From assembly GCA_964019135.1 (NCBI GenBank), contig OZ025257.1:14225971-14289970 (forward strand): a stretch of 64,000 nucleotides of DNA, written 5' to 3'. The position numbers and the translations under genes were made by a program. Source of the stretch: Arenicola marina. Lineage: Eukaryota; Annelida; Polychaeta; Arenicolidae. Below the pieces are notes generated by a model. That model had not been told where the DNA came from. It saw only the letters and a program-made list of their open reading frames with translations, and ran no database searches. Positions 24,150-42,269 of this stretch are shown here, piece by piece (positions within the stretch are counted from its first letter, which is position 1; every line of letters begins with the position of its first letter).

Positions 24150-25006
24150 TCATAATTGATCATAATGGGCGCCGTCTCCATTTCCTTGTCCAGTTCCTCG
24201 ACCTATGCCGTTATCTTCGTTCGCAGTTAAGCTTATCACGCCGTCGGCATTTGGTGTATCCCTTGAATCAGATGGTTGCGATGCGTCTATGAGTTCGATA
24301 ATATTTTCTATTTGCTCTACTGGCATGTTGTTTTGTACACGCTGTATTTGATCGTTGGTATTTTTTTGTTTTTCCAGTAAGCTGTAATGGTTATTTGCGA
24401 GAAACCATGTGACAGTACTTGTCGTATTACTGCATGAGGGAAACTGTTGAGATAAGAATTGTGTCACTGCTTGCCGACCCATTCCACTGGGTCTTCTACA
24501 TTCGAGATTCACGTGTATGTTAATTTCCAATATAGGTACCGCTACTGCAATTTCACAGCCTGTTGCGTAAAAATTGCCAGTCACCATGCCTGTGTGGTAG
24601 TCCTCAGCAGTGGCAATCGTGGTAGATTTGCACCATTTCTTTCCACTGCGACCAATGATTATAGACAAAATGGAATATTGTTTGCCTGTAGAAACAATGG
24701 CGGGAAAAATCTCCATGAATAGCCAGGTTTAAACAATGGAAGAAACCGTGGCCATCGCCAGGCACAATATAGCGGGTGCACTGACATTCGTCAACAGACA
24801 GTGTTTCTAGGCCCCATATAGTCCTGCAAGTTGGCTACTTTGGTCACGTTATGAGGGAAGCCGGTTACTTTCAGGATTGTGTCCTTTGCCACACTGAACG
24901 AACGTTTGTCTGTAAATTCCCTATCATCGGAATGCTTTGATGTTTTGGCAACGCTTGTAACATCTTTTGCCGGTTGTTTCCGTTTTCGGTCCGTTTTGCT
25001 GGTCAC
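24150..25006 (-). pseudogene. Helitron N-terminus with OTU-like region
   Basis: Codons 24716-24150 include GNFYATGCEIAVAVPILEINI and FLANNHYSLLEK. The spacing fits the middle and the His motif (NHY) of OTU cysteine proteases. The catalytic Cys motif is not seen and would lie upstream, where the frame breaks. The 25006-24791 piece is Lys/Arg-rich. Confidence 0.55.
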
Positions 25007-26600
25007 ATTTGTGTGTTTTTTAAAGCGTTTTGTCGCTGCCAGTTTATGCCTGCTTTTCCCGTTACATTGGTGTTGGTGCGGTATGTATGATCATCTGCTA
25101 ACTGGTGCTTTCCAGCACACCTATGGTTCATCGTAAAACTTTGCCTCTAACAATATAAATTGTCACAGTAGATTTATGCGTTTGGACGAGTTGTTTTTTT
25201 GAAGACTTTTACAATAGACTATAGTGGCCTACAGTCGTATAAAGGGTTCGTTTTCGTCAAAGTTTTAATAACAATTGGTCAGATATGTACGTGCTTTGAA
25301 AAGGAACACTTATTGAGACTCTTTAACGATTAATTAACTTATCTCGAGTGCAATTAATGGTTGTCGTTTTAACTATCCGACTTGTGGTCATTGAATTGAA
25401 ACAAATTAATTAAGACTTAAGTAAACTCTATAGTCTAGTAAATTAGGCTTAGCTCTCTAACACTTCACACTAACTTACTTTAAAAAGATTTTCTCTAATG
25501 CTACACAGAAATATCTATAATATCCAATTCAACAGATAAGCGATTTGCCAACGATACCACTCGTAATCTGTCTCGAGCAGATCAGATGTTTAGTTTCATC
25601 AGCCGCAAACAATGTTTATCATAACGTGACTGATACGCAGACGCTGATGACGCAGCACTTTTGCAACAATATCTACATTACTCGGTAGGTGGCGCAGTCT
25701 ATTTTTTTCGCAAAAACTTATTAGACTATTATTATTATTCGAAAATAATGCGTTAGATTTAGTATTCTTTTAAATAGTTTTAGGAAACGGGCTGCACAAA
25801 AACGGATTTTCATTGAATTTATAACTTTGTAAGGTAAAAGAACGCAAACAGCCTGGCAAAGGTCATGGTCGTTTCGAAAGAAAGTTAATTAAAAAATAAA
25901 AAATAAATTAATTAAACTGTTAGATCAACAACTTATAAAAAAATATAGATCCATACATACCGTAACTCGTCAGTTAACATTGGTTTGAAAACAGTTGAAC
26001 AAAATAACCCTCCTCCCACTAAATGATAAATCTATGTATGAAAATAGAGCAATATATGCTTTAACACAGCTCATTCCCATGAGAAAGGAGCATTTGACTG
26101 ATTTGAGGTGCTGTTAAATCATAAAAGACAGCTCACCCATTGAAAATCACTCAAACTTTAAATTTCTTAAATATAGAGGTGACTAAATACAGTTAATTGA
26201 TCTAGGCCTACAGCAAAAATGTGGTACATTGTTTGTTTTACATTGAAATATCATTTGTAGATCTATAATATAAATTAGATCCATGCATGTATGTAAGTAA
26301 TGAGTTTGAACTTCTTTTTCTGGAAAATACACTGCCCTTTATATGAGGTAATCAAAGCATGTCTACTTTTGAAAGGTTGACAGTTATTTCACAACAAATG
26401 CAGCTTAATCCTGGTTAAATCTAATGCTGAAATAAGTTTTTTTCTTGACTGTTCTTCAGAAACTGTTGCATTGTTGCATTGTTGCATTGTTGCTTCAATG
26501 TCCTTTTTTGGACATATGTTGGCTTCAATAGCTTTTCCTCACAAAGTTATATTTCATTAATTCTTGTGAAATGCCTACATTTTGCTTTTTAACTTTCAGC
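25007..26600. other. AT-rich stretch, nothing recognised
   Basis: No credible exon is seen. A short repeat of gttgcattgttgcattgttg lies near 26464. Confidence 0.4.
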
Positions 26601-26695
26601 TAAGCCCGTCCGGCTCCTCCGTTGTCGGCCCGTCCGGCTCCTCCGATTGCTGGGGGGTCCAACGGGTCTCAAGTTTACTTGCGTAAGCAGATATC

Positions 26696-26875
26696 ATGCG
26701 CGGTCCAGATATGGACAAAGCTTCCTCTACTTTTCCTATTAAGGCCCTAGTTGGGGATGTTTATTTCGTAGATCTTCTGATCCACACCGGATGCAAGATC
26801 ACAAGGCGGATGGGTACCGTTGGCGAACGGACTCAACCAAGACGTTTCCTATTAAAGGACATGACCGGCAGTTAG
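26696..26875 (+). CDS. Short unrecognised ORF
   Basis: Fifty-nine codons (MRGPDMDKASSTF... to LLKDMTGS) include VGDVYFVDLLIHTGCKITRR, which reads like folded protein rather than noise. The upstream DNA has a duplicated cccgtccggctcctccg. No family is recognised; it may be an exon or a mobile-element remnant. Confidence 0.2.
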   Translation: MRGPDMDKASSTFPIKALVGDVYFVDLLIHTGCKITRRMGTVGERTQPRRFLLKDMTGS

Positions 26876-27474
26876 TGAGGATGTACTACTATATTCTTGG
26901 CCTCATTACCAAATTCTAATGTACAATTGACCCATTGGCCTGAAAAAAAAAACGATTATACACTTCTGTCTGTGTTTGTGTCCGTTCTCTTCAGGGTTTT
27001 ATACATGTATATTAACACACAAACGCACGCGCCCCCACTGTGGAAGCCCAATGCCGTTGCCGCTCTGTTATCAATCCCGTCAGAACTGAAAGCAATATAG
27101 TTCTGGCGAGTGCCAACATGTTCCAGCATAGTTATGTTCCAGCAGCTTAATTATAAATATTTGTTAGCAAGAATAAATAGTTTGGACCAAAGCTCATTGG
27201 ACAATGGGATGATATGTACAAGGCAATGTACTTTACATGACCTGAGACTTCACTGTACTGAGATTGTACTTCGGTGTTCGAATGTTTATGTGATCAATTA
27301 AATGTGAATACCTAGAACAAATCACATGTCTGTTTCTTACTTTGTTACAGTTATTGCAATATTCAATATTGCAATATTGTCCTATCATAACTTGAAAACA
27401 TCTGCAATTGGTATCTGCAATTGTCTGATTTTGTTAGAAAGATTTGATTCATTTTGAAAAATGAAGGCAATTGT

Positions 27475-27790
27475 AAAATGGCGACCATTTTATAATGTTC
27501 CAACGGATTCTTACTTTGCATTGTTTTACATATCAAATTGCAACAGTGCGCGAAAAAGTGTGCATTAATCTTGTGGAACTATTATTTGATGGATTTGTCT
27601 TAATTTTCTTCGATTTTGACGGCCATGTTGAAAAATAGCGGCCATTTTATATTATTCCGTGGAATTCTTATGTTGCGTTGTTTCCCAGTTCAAACTGCAG
27701 AGTACGCACAAATTCGTACTATAATATCTTGGAACTAGTATTTTATAGACTTTCTTTGGTTATCTTGGCGGCCATCTTGAAAATGGCGAC
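27475..27790. repeat. Tandem repeat of ~155 bp
   Basis: Two diverged copies are seen, each with aaaatggcgaccatttt (near-palindromic) or a variant, followed by ttccg(t)ggattctta and ttgcgttgttt. A third partial start lies at about 27784. There is no coding content. Confidence 0.6.
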
Positions 27791-28194
27791 CATTTTGAAA
27801 TATCTCACGTATTTAAATTTGTCCGTACCTCAAGCTCTACAAGTGTACCAAAGCAGTGGGTAACATCACCAAAGAGAAATATTCTACAAAGCCCACACCT
27901 TAGGTGAACGTTTCTGTTGATACGATACCGTGCAGGATACGGCGCTACCATTAAACCACGTGCTTTTGTTTACATTCTAACACGGTATTTCATAGATGGC
28001 GCTTCGGTTTGTTTTGTCACAATTGGCCCATAGGGGAAGTTCACAGTTGGGCATCCTATTATACACTATCCTTGGTTATATTACGTCATACGACAGGGAA
28101 AACGCCACCCCGGCAACACAATAGCTGGGTTAACAGTCACTCATGAAACAGCCGCATTTTGGTGTATCACTGTCTAACCGCTCATATGTTACAT

Positions 28195-28415
28195 GAACCT
28201 ACTCTGGTTATAATTATGATATACGCATTAAGCTCAGTGGTTTGTTGTGCGTCCAATGACAGCTTTAGCCGACTTTCTGTGTGAAGCGAGTGAAGGCAAC
28301 AACCACCGGAATGTAGGCAGCACAGGCCGTTAATGCTATAGCATTGACGTCGAGAAGTATCGCTGTCTCGCTGTCTCTTCAGATCCCGTAGTGACTGTAC
28401 AACCCTATATTGTGG
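28195..28415. repeat. Dispersed repeat, copy 1 of 2
   Basis: It shares gacagctttagcc, gtgaagcgagtgaaggca, gtaggcagcac and agatcccgtagtga with 35405-35620 in the same orientation. Overall similarity is moderate. Probably an old non-autonomous element. Confidence 0.6.
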
Positions 28416-29124
28416 TGGAGTTTCGAGTCGATTGTAGATGGTGCCCGGTTTAGTACATCGCGATATTGTATTTTACAAAAAAATAAGTCGTTCCAAATAG
28501 TCTTCAATTGGATTGAATTGGATAATTTTTTCGCAAAAACATAAACTCGTACTCGTTGAGCAGAAGTTCTTTGAGCAGACGTTCGTCGTGTGGCGAGTTA
28601 ATTTTCCTCCGAAAACCGTAAGTCGTTCCAAACTGCCTTGCAGAACGAACTGGGGCGAGGATGGAAAGCAACTGGGGAAAGGTCCTGGTGTTAGAGAGCA
28701 TTACATAGTTAGATGTTCACATATGTGCCAATAAAATGACCCCTTTTTTGCCTGTTTTCCCTCTTTCCTCGGAGCCGGAAACCTACTTGTTCTCTCAATA
28801 TGCCCATCTGAGACCGGGAGTTTCGCTCCATGTTACCATATAAGAGTGGAACTTTCTATCCGCAAGGAAAGAAAATGCTCCATATTATCTTCGCATACGT
28901 CCCCTTTTACGTTGCACAATGGCAGTGTCCAATTTGGATGCCATTTTGCACCAAATATTTTCTCTCACAGACCACAAAATTGCGTCCTTCTCTCTCGAAA
29001 TCGCCCCCCCCCCCCTCTCCACCTCGGTACGGCTTGGTAATTAGGTCACACTGGTTAATGCGGTTGTCAACCAGCTACAAAATCGCCGAACACTTGCAAG
29101 CCGCCGTCAACAAGTCGGCATGAA

Positions 29125-29450
29125 TCAAAACAACGGGAGAGTGGTCATAGCGTGAAGAACTAGGTGCATAGATTTTATTTTTGTATAACTTACATGTATT
29201 TTTCTCTTCCACAAATCATTAACGCTGCTTTCTTTTTTACGTTTTCGACATTCTTTTGTTAACCAAGGGAATTTTTTGCACTTGCTTTTTATCTCTTTGT
29301 TTGACATAACTTGTAATGTATCCATAAAAATCTTACTCGACATCAAAAGCTTGATCTACATTTTCTTGCATGACAGGTTCAGTCAACACTTCGACAAAGT
29401 TTTCAAGTGTAGGAGGATTTATCTTATCCAGTGACCTATTACCAAGCGCC
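29125..29450 (-). mobile_element. Possible LINE fragment
   Basis: Minus-strand frames read FPWLTKECRKRKKE and, further upstream, DKINPPTLENFVEVLTEP. Both are phrase types found between endonuclease and reverse transcriptase in LINEs. The match is weak. Confidence 0.25.
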
Positions 29451-30998
29451 AAGTGCTTGAACATAGCATACCACAGGCAAAACAGCTGAGACCAAGTGAT
29501 GTATTACACAACACTCTCCAGACGCATGGTGATTGGTCACGTAGCGTTCTTTGCACGGAATGGATATGTATATATGTACAACAAATACATGCTTAACTGG
29601 CGCCTCGCAGTCAGATGGCTGGACCATGGCAGATGAGCAGGGTGCGTAACCTATAGGATTCGTCGGATGTCTCAACGAGTTGTCTGGGTGAGAGTCCAGT
29701 CTGGAATTGACCTTAATTTTCAGCTAGTTAGCTGACGGTATGTGTACTGTTATATTGGCCGCCAACAAAGAAAAAACAAATCTGGTTAAAATTGGAAGCT
29801 GGAAGTATTTACGTCGCCGTTGACAGTTTTAAGCGCTAGTAAAGTATTATGGTCTGTAATTTTTATATTACCAACCTCTTCTCCAAGTCAAGTTAATATA
29901 GTCTGTCTTGAATTTAAATTCTGAACGCATGTAGGCTATCCGGAGAGAAGCAAATTTGCTCACCGCCGCAAAAGTGGCCGGCTTTATATCCCTGCGCGCC
30001 TGTGCGCTGTGCGGTATTCTGTGTGATGTCAACCGCGACTCACTAGACGTCCGCGCGCGATAAAATCGTCCAGGCAGCGTTATGTTGAAATTGTTGCTTT
30101 ACAGACTCAACGAGATATAAAAAATATGCATCATAATTTGTGGATACTTTTAGTCTTGAGTCTGGAATGTAAACAATATAAGATGCCGCATGTAAATAGG
30201 CTGCTTTAAAGTGTATTTTGAAATAGCTCAAGTACATACAACCTCGCAGCATTTTCCCAGCCCCGTCCTAAGCCGAGCTCCGCCCTTGCATATAGTAATG
30301 TCTGGGAATAAAATGTAAGGGGCTTAAACGTTTCTGCCCAGTTAATAGAATTTTCCTTTTCAGGTACAACGCTGCAAAATATACAAATTGTGCTGTCCTA
30401 CTTTTTCCCTTTAACATTCGGTCGCAGCTTACGAATATGTAATAGTATATTATAGGGTTGATAATATAATACAATTGACAACATAATAGTACACTAGTGC
30501 CAAGTCATCTTTTCGGAAACAAAAATTGGAGGCTACGTACAAATTGAGCGATAGTTTGAATTGAATGATCTTCCTGATTTTCCGCGTTATGTAGAAAACA
30601 AACCCTATATTTTTTTACTTTGTACTTAATTTTAGATGATCCATTCAATCGCAAGAGAACTCTAGTTATGCAGTAGTTGGCACTTACATGAATGTTCTGA
30701 CCTTATGTTCTATGGAAGGAGAAATGACTTCAAAAAAATATAATTTCTGCATATGACCATTTTATCATCTATTTCACCAGTATTGTTTCCAAAAAAAATT
30801 GTTTTTTTTTTCGAATTAAGGCAGTTTGGATTAAATTATCAATCTCTTCACAGCATCCGAATCGCGCTCCTTGAGTCAAATTATACATCGCCTTCACATA
30901 GACATATTTTACGATGCAACAGCTTAAACTGAAACACAGTCTTACGAACTCATTAGTTCTATATGTATCAGTGAGTCAAACCATTCCTACGAGCATTG

Positions 30999-31200
30999 CA
31001 TAGGGGTCACCCCTTTAGCCGAAGAGTGGCTGACTCGAGATCGGGAGGTCGCTATTTAGACTCCCGGTGGGGACAGCTATCGCCGTTATACTGTTACTTA
31101 CTGTATATATTGCTGTGGTAGCACAGATATTGTTTACTCGGTCTAGACGATCCGTCGTCACCTATAGCTCATGACCCATGGGTGTGACCCACAGGGATAA
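30999..31200 (+). mobile_element. Possible tRNA-derived SINE remnant
   Basis: The sequence ttagccgaagagtggc resembles box A. The later segment atttagactcccgg resembles a degenerate box B with a matching gggag arm. Confidence 0.35.
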
Positions 31201-32852
31201 TGACCGTCTGCTCATGTGGCAGGAAAAGAATTTTAGAATTAACATCACTGGTAATTATTATATTATTGCGATCTACTTCAAACGTACGCCTGATGACATA
31301 TCTAACTAATCATGCGATAAAGGTGGCCGCACGGGTGCCGAGTCCCCTTACCAAACCCATTATTTACGCAGATGATCAGGTGCCAAGCATATGGCAAAAC
31401 GTATCATAGAAGTGAAGAAAAGTTTGAACCGGTGTATCATAATTGGCACGTCATTGACATTGGTAGGCCTATATTTGCAGGCTTGCTCCACCAGATTGTA
31501 TCGCGATGGGAAACAAACCAAGCAGAAAGCGGTCACAAACGATCCGCGAAGGAGATTACCAACCACATAGAAGCGCGGTTGTATACGATACAGAGTTTTC
31601 CGAAGGTTGTTATTGCTTGAATGTGCCATTACCATCAATTTAGCCGGGGAAGGATTTCGCAAGTTCACCGAGGCGCATGCAAAACACGAGCTATCACTAT
31701 CCAGCTGGAAAGCTTCTAAGCTTTGATAAATTCCGGAGCAGGGTGAGCTGACGAACAACAAGTCGTGGGTGCTAGCCCTGGAATGTACATCTGTGTGCAC
31801 AGGACTAAATGTTTATTTTACCTGCTCATGAGCAGCTTACGCGAAGATAAACACTCAAATCTTGCAGGATCTTGATCAACGTATTGTCGGCGCACACACT
31901 AACTTCTCAAGTGCCCTTGGGCTGCGACGCTAAGAGGGTTAGCTCGCCGGCGGAAAAAAATCAAATTTAGTGTCCCCTGATTTATACATTTATTATTGAT
32001 CGTCACATTTTTGCAAGTCTTAACCAAGATGCATTAGATTTACGTCTGCATACTCCGGGGTTGCTTAGCAAGTAGACGCGTTAGAGGGTAGAGGCAACAG
32101 GAAGCAAGACGAGGTGGTCTGTCCTGTTTTTTGTTAATCCACTCTAACTTACCATGGGATCCAGTCGAGGTCCAGTATCCTGTGTCAATTTTGCAAAATG
32201 TCCAGTGTCAAATATCGTTTTTTTCACGACGTTCTATGTCGATGTTTGGCTATGAAAAAATGCGTACTTTCGAGCGTAAAAAAAAAGCGACCCCCCCCAC
32301 CCCAGGTTGGGAGGTGAGGGCGGGGCGGGGGTTCGAGCGGTTCTTATTGGGTGGGCTGAGGTGCTTCTCCGAGCACGCCCTGGCCCCCCACCCCCCGGTC
32401 GCATGAAAAACCTTCCTCAACATACTGCGCCCGCGAACGCACTTGTGCTCATTTCGCTTTGTGCACTAACCCCAAATCAAGCTCTTCTTTCATTTTTTGT
32501 CTTGCAAAGAACTTTTCCTCATTATAGTCACAGGCAAGAGCCCTGTAAGCTCTTTGTATTTCATTTTCCCAATTTTTCACTACATTTTTCTTCATTCGAC
32601 TATTTTTTTACAGAAAATATGATTGACTCTTCTTTAATGCGTATTTTTGACAATTCCCATAGCAGTTTATAGGACAGGGTTCCTTCATACTCATTCTGTG
32701 TCCGCTCTGTGACTTCACACATAGTACGTATATACTCATCATCCTTTTAGAGAGAAGAGTTTAATATCCAGTAACCCTTACCCCTACTTCTTAGACTGGG
32801 ACAGAAGCACGTTAATACACCTTTGTGGTCAGGGGTTGGCATGATGCATATT

Positions 32853-33115
32853 TCAGAGGTTTTCATTCATTTGGCGAGAGCTCATAATATAGTCGATGCG
32901 GCTTTGTCGGCCTCTATTCAAAGGATCTATAAAAGTGTACTCTCGCTTTTCTGGGTTCATATACCGAAATGTGTCATCAAGCTGGAGCACCATTTTTAAT
33001 TTTGAAAAATATACTGAGCTGGCATCTAAGCTGTTTGATGCTCTATCGATATTATGATCAGTCACATTTAAATCACCACCAATGGCGATGCTATCATTGT
33101 CTCATCCCGGGACAC
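32853..33115 (-). mobile_element. LINE endonuclease-domain fragment
   Basis: The minus strand reads AIGGDLNVTDHNIDRASN, then LQLDDTFRYMNPEKREYTF and SRIDYIMSSRQ. GGDxN, the D(x)FR-x-NP-x(n)-YT(F/W) phrase and SRIDYI are the late motifs of the apurinic-type endonuclease in L1/Tx1-like LINEs. It is a fragment only. Confidence 0.8.
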
Positions 33116-34187
33116 TGACGAAGTATAATGACCCATTGTGCAATGCGATTTACTCTTCCGTTATTATGCCAAACGATGAATAAGAGCCTTCTGTTTACCC
33201 CAACTAAACATCACAACGCCCACTCCATGGCGTTAACAATTAGTAATGAAGTAATAATGAGCGCTATGGAAATCAAACATATCATGTCTTACAGGTATTT
33301 ATCATAAATGATATATTATGATGTTATTGCTATTAGTGGACAAAGTGACATGCCGTCGACTGCCGCAAGTGGCCATGATCATCGACAGGACAAAACGGGG
33401 GTCGCTGGTAAGACTTCAACTGGCATGGGTAGATTAGACCATATTCTCGACATAGATGTATTCTGATTGATAATATTTTATGAATGGTCTGATTTGCTTC
33501 GAATGCCACAGAAACCACCGAAACAATTACGAATCAACTATATCCAAATGTTACATCCAAAATAGAGGTAGAACGTGCGTTGAAAAATTGCACATTACTG
33601 TATGTTTTATTCTAAGAGTTTTATGTCTAAATGATAAAACGAAGCTCCTATACCATCTGCGGTTCCGCCACTTAATACATTATAATTTGTTTTGAATAAA
33701 ACCAATGGTGATGAAATGATATGGCATGTAACCGTAAAACTCCCATGACGACGCCGTATGTTTGTAGATCCCCTGGAATGACATTATCTGTAGGTTTTCG
33801 GGTAACGACAGATGACATACTTATTGTATTTGGAACAACAATTCCAGGTGACTCTAATAATTGCGTTGTTAAACGTCATCGTACTTATGGAATAAAGAAT
33901 CATTACAGAATCAATCAGAGATTGCGCTAGGGTGGTGGGGGGGGGGGGGGCTATGCAAAATATCAAGCTTATCTTTAATAAGTGTCAGGCTTTTTGAGTC
34001 ACCAAGTCTGATACTCTACAGAGCTCTAGGCCCGCGATCGGGCCTGAAGTAACAAAAACATGGCGGATACATTTGCAAGTTGAGAACACAAAGTGCTATA
34101 AGTTTGATCTATAATTTTTTTTCACCCAATTGCTTATCGAGCAGTTAAGGTGATGATCAGCATGAGAAAATTTCTTTGCCATTTCAG

Positions 34188-39533
<5,346 letters not shown>

Positions 39534-39773
39534 GGTATCACTTGCGAAGTTTTACATGGACTGTGGTTTGCCGCTGAATGCATATCTAGATACATTTGCA
39601 CCTGTGTGAGGCAGTCGCGATAGCGTCACACGACGGATCTTCAACTCGTAAATTCAATAACAATACATATTACATTAACGCATATACTAAAGCCAAGATC
39701 GATGCTCCAACTCCAATAGCAATGCCTTAATTCCACTTCCTCATCACCAGTTCCAGAACTGGCAGTATGAGTA

Positions 39774-39802
<29 letters not shown>
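39774..39802 (+). repeat. ATT microsatellite, right duplicate
   Basis: Roughly nine to ten ATT units lie at the place matching 2530-2592, so length has changed since the duplication. Confidence 0.85.
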
Positions 39803-39804
<2 letters not shown>

Positions 39805-40742
39805 AGTCCATAATGTCCACGAGTCACGCTAACTCTGACGTTATGTTTCACGCAAACAGGCCCTTGTACATTGACCATAGTTTAGTCAATATAGGCATGT
39901 TCATAATTGATATGTAACATGTCCTAAATAAGAGAACAGTCCGTGCATCTACTTAACGGTTGTGACCGAAATTAATTTCATTTCGTGCGGACAATACATA
40001 AATATATTCCCAGTAATATCCTTCTATGTTCACATAACCGTTTCTGATCACGTTATTTTGTCTCCAATAAGTACTAATTCATACACTTAAGCACAAATAT
40101 TACTTGAGAGGAATTTATTCTACATTATTATGAACGAGGTTTTCGTTCTCTCTGCTGGCGTGATCTTCATGAATAATGTATGTTGGATGCAACGGGCAGG
40201 GCATGGAAGTAGAGGAGGTTAATATTGAAACTGTGGACGCTCAAAAATAAATAATTCACATGTGGTATGTATATGTTTTGGAGTTCAAATTTTGTAGTTT
40301 TATCGCTACAATGTTCGTGCAACCTTCTTCATATGACAATAAAGATTTTATCATCGAATTCTAGCTCGACGTTTCCTTTTTATGTATGGTTGTCATTAAC
40401 AATTGTTGCGCCAACTGTTGTATTATCCGGGCGAACCATGTACGTATCGAATCGTCAACTAAGTACTAAACATAAGCTGGCTTCTAAAGCAACCTTTCTA
40501 TCTGTCTTTTAGATGAACCAAGCGGATAACTGCAACGTTCTTTCTCTCATTTTTCCCCACAATAGAACGTACTCTTTCTTGCCAATCAATCAATAGATGA
40601 TTTCCATAACGAATGCGCATCGCCGACAATAACAGGGTTGTGGGTCACTGCCGCGATTCGTTCTCACAGCTCCCAATGGGATTTAAAGTAGGCCGGCATG
40701 GGTATGCCAGTTTGGCTGCAAACTTTGACAGCATACGCGATT

Positions 40743-41487
40743 ACAGTATGTCGCTTTATGAATGCCTTATCGGTGTACGAAGAACTTATCCAATAAAAAC
40801 TTATTTAATGGCATATTGAAATACACCGTTTATATCGCAGCACCATTTTGTATGTGCTGTCGAATTAAAGCGCTATGGATATCCCATTTTCAAGCACCGA
40901 ACTGCGTTATTAATGTCTCTGATGGAATATAAAATTAAGCATAAATACAACAACAGATGCCTCTAATAACAGTGTACTTTAATTTACGTGAAGTCAGGAG
41001 ACGGATGTTATAAATATGGTTGTCTGAGCTGGAGAAACGAAATTCCTGAGTTGGCTCAGCACCTTGATTATCATGGCGAGGTGACTCGACACACTTCACA
41101 TTGGATGTGAACTTCTGACATTTTGTTTTCAATACCTTAATAAAAAATTAATACGTGCAACCTGGCGATAATCGGTGATAAATATACATTAATTAAGTCA
41201 CAGTATTTATCATCCGAATTCGCCGCCGCCATCTTAGGATGACCGCAGGCTGGTCACAGTGAGTGACACAGCCACCTTAGAAAGGCACACTATTCGACTT
41301 TGGCGCAAGTGCCCCCAGGCAAGCCCGCTTCTCTAGGGGCACAACGGTGTCCATGCAACGTTCTTTAGACGCCAGTTGGGAAGCGACTGTGGCTATCATA
41401 ATATGTGCGCGTACAATCATAGTGTTTACGCATTCTATATACCTTGTACTATCTTCTGACATCAAGAAAGTGTGTCAACACTAGGTT
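40743..41487. other. Intergenic after the duplication break
   Basis: No gene is recognised. Short AT-rich sequence and a GC-richer patch at 41220-41400 have no exon features. Confidence 0.4.
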
Positions 41488-42132
41488 ATTTCGGTTATAT
41501 TCAGTGGCGGATCCGCGGGGTGGGGGGGTGGGGGCTCCGGGACTGTTAAAGTCGGATTTTTTAGGAAGAATTTAGTTTTGTATGTAAAATATTCTCACAC
41601 GGGGTCTGGCGCCCCCCCCCCCCCCCCCCCCACCCTTTCACAAATTCCTGGATCCGCCACTGATATCTTCGCGAAGAAATGTTGGAGCATAATCTTTTCC
41701 CGACCAACCGTCATGCGTATGCCGCGCCACCTGGCGAGTCCTGCCACCATTTAAACCATTTGTGGCCTGGGTCTCAAAACCGTGAATTATACCTGTGCCA
41801 GAGGGCGCTGCCGTTGTCCTTAAAACGCCCTCTAGCGGAGAGTCATATGCTAACGGAGTAGAGGAAGCAAATATGGCAGACGGTTTGTCGGGAACAGTCA
41901 TAGGACACGGCGACACGGCGATTTTTAAAATCGACAACGCGACATTGGGGTTGTCTTAGAATCGACATGCGACATAAGACTTAGCGACACGCGACATGGA
42001 ACTTTTCTTAAAATCAACACGCGATATGGACCTTTTCTTAAAATCGACGCGCGACATGGCTACCCCCCCCCCTCCCCCCTCAGGGGCCCTAGTCATGTGC
42101 TCCAACATTTCTTCGCGAATATATAACCGAAA
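41488..42132. mobile_element. Palindromic element with ~35-bp inverted ends, host of a nested MITE
   Basis: The left arm tttcggttatat (41489-41500) continues as cttcgcgaagaaatgttgg (from 41667) after removal of the inner element. The right arm 42098-42132 is its reverse complement. The interior carries agagggcgctgccg and several copies of cgacacgcgacatgg-like units about 30-40 bases apart. It is non-coding. Confidence 0.65.
41501..41663. mobile_element. 163-bp poly(C) MITE nested in the palindromic element
   Basis: Perfect 14-base inverted ends tcagtggcggatcc / ggatccgccactga are flanked by TAT on both sides (41498-41500, 41664-41666), fitting a short TA-rich target duplication. It contains actgttaaagtcgg and a C run at 41612-41631. 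Confidence 0.75.
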
Positions 42133-42269
42133 CAAATCTGTCTGTACGGGGTTTTATGACGAAAACGCGCCAGACTTAGCAAACTATGAGCCAAATAATT
42201 TGTGTAACCACCCAGATTGCTTTAATATTTGCTCTTTTGTGGGTATGTTAGGTTTATTTTGAAATTAAT

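Larger units (their letters stand above)
20094..25006 (-). mobile_element. Decayed Helitron (Helentron-like, with OTU domain)
   Basis: Read on the minus strand, fragments of one RepHel protein appear in order. They are a lysine-rich N-terminus (25006), an OTU-like protease region (24716-24150), a cysteine-rich and conserved N-terminal domain (23980-23279), the HUH Rep domain (22982-~22190), an acidic spacer (21954-21535) and a PIF1-type helicase (21513-20094). The frame is broken by stops and frameshifts, so this copy is inactive. Helitrons move by rolling-circle replication using the Rep tyrosines and helicase. OTU domains are known in the Helentron/Helitron2 branch of animals such as sea urchin, amphioxus and fish. 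Termini are not determined. Confidence 0.85.
28416..34187. other. Intergenic and probable 5' region of kinase copy 2
   Basis: It holds LINE debris (29125-29450, 32853-33115), a SINE-like remnant (30999-31200), a poly(C)-rich patch (32280-32400) and a G run (33937-33950). The missing first exon of the kinase should lie here or further upstream. Confidence 0.4.

Noticed and set aside
31360..31800. 146-codon minus-strand frame
   Set aside because: There is no motif, no splice context, and no compositional sign of coding.
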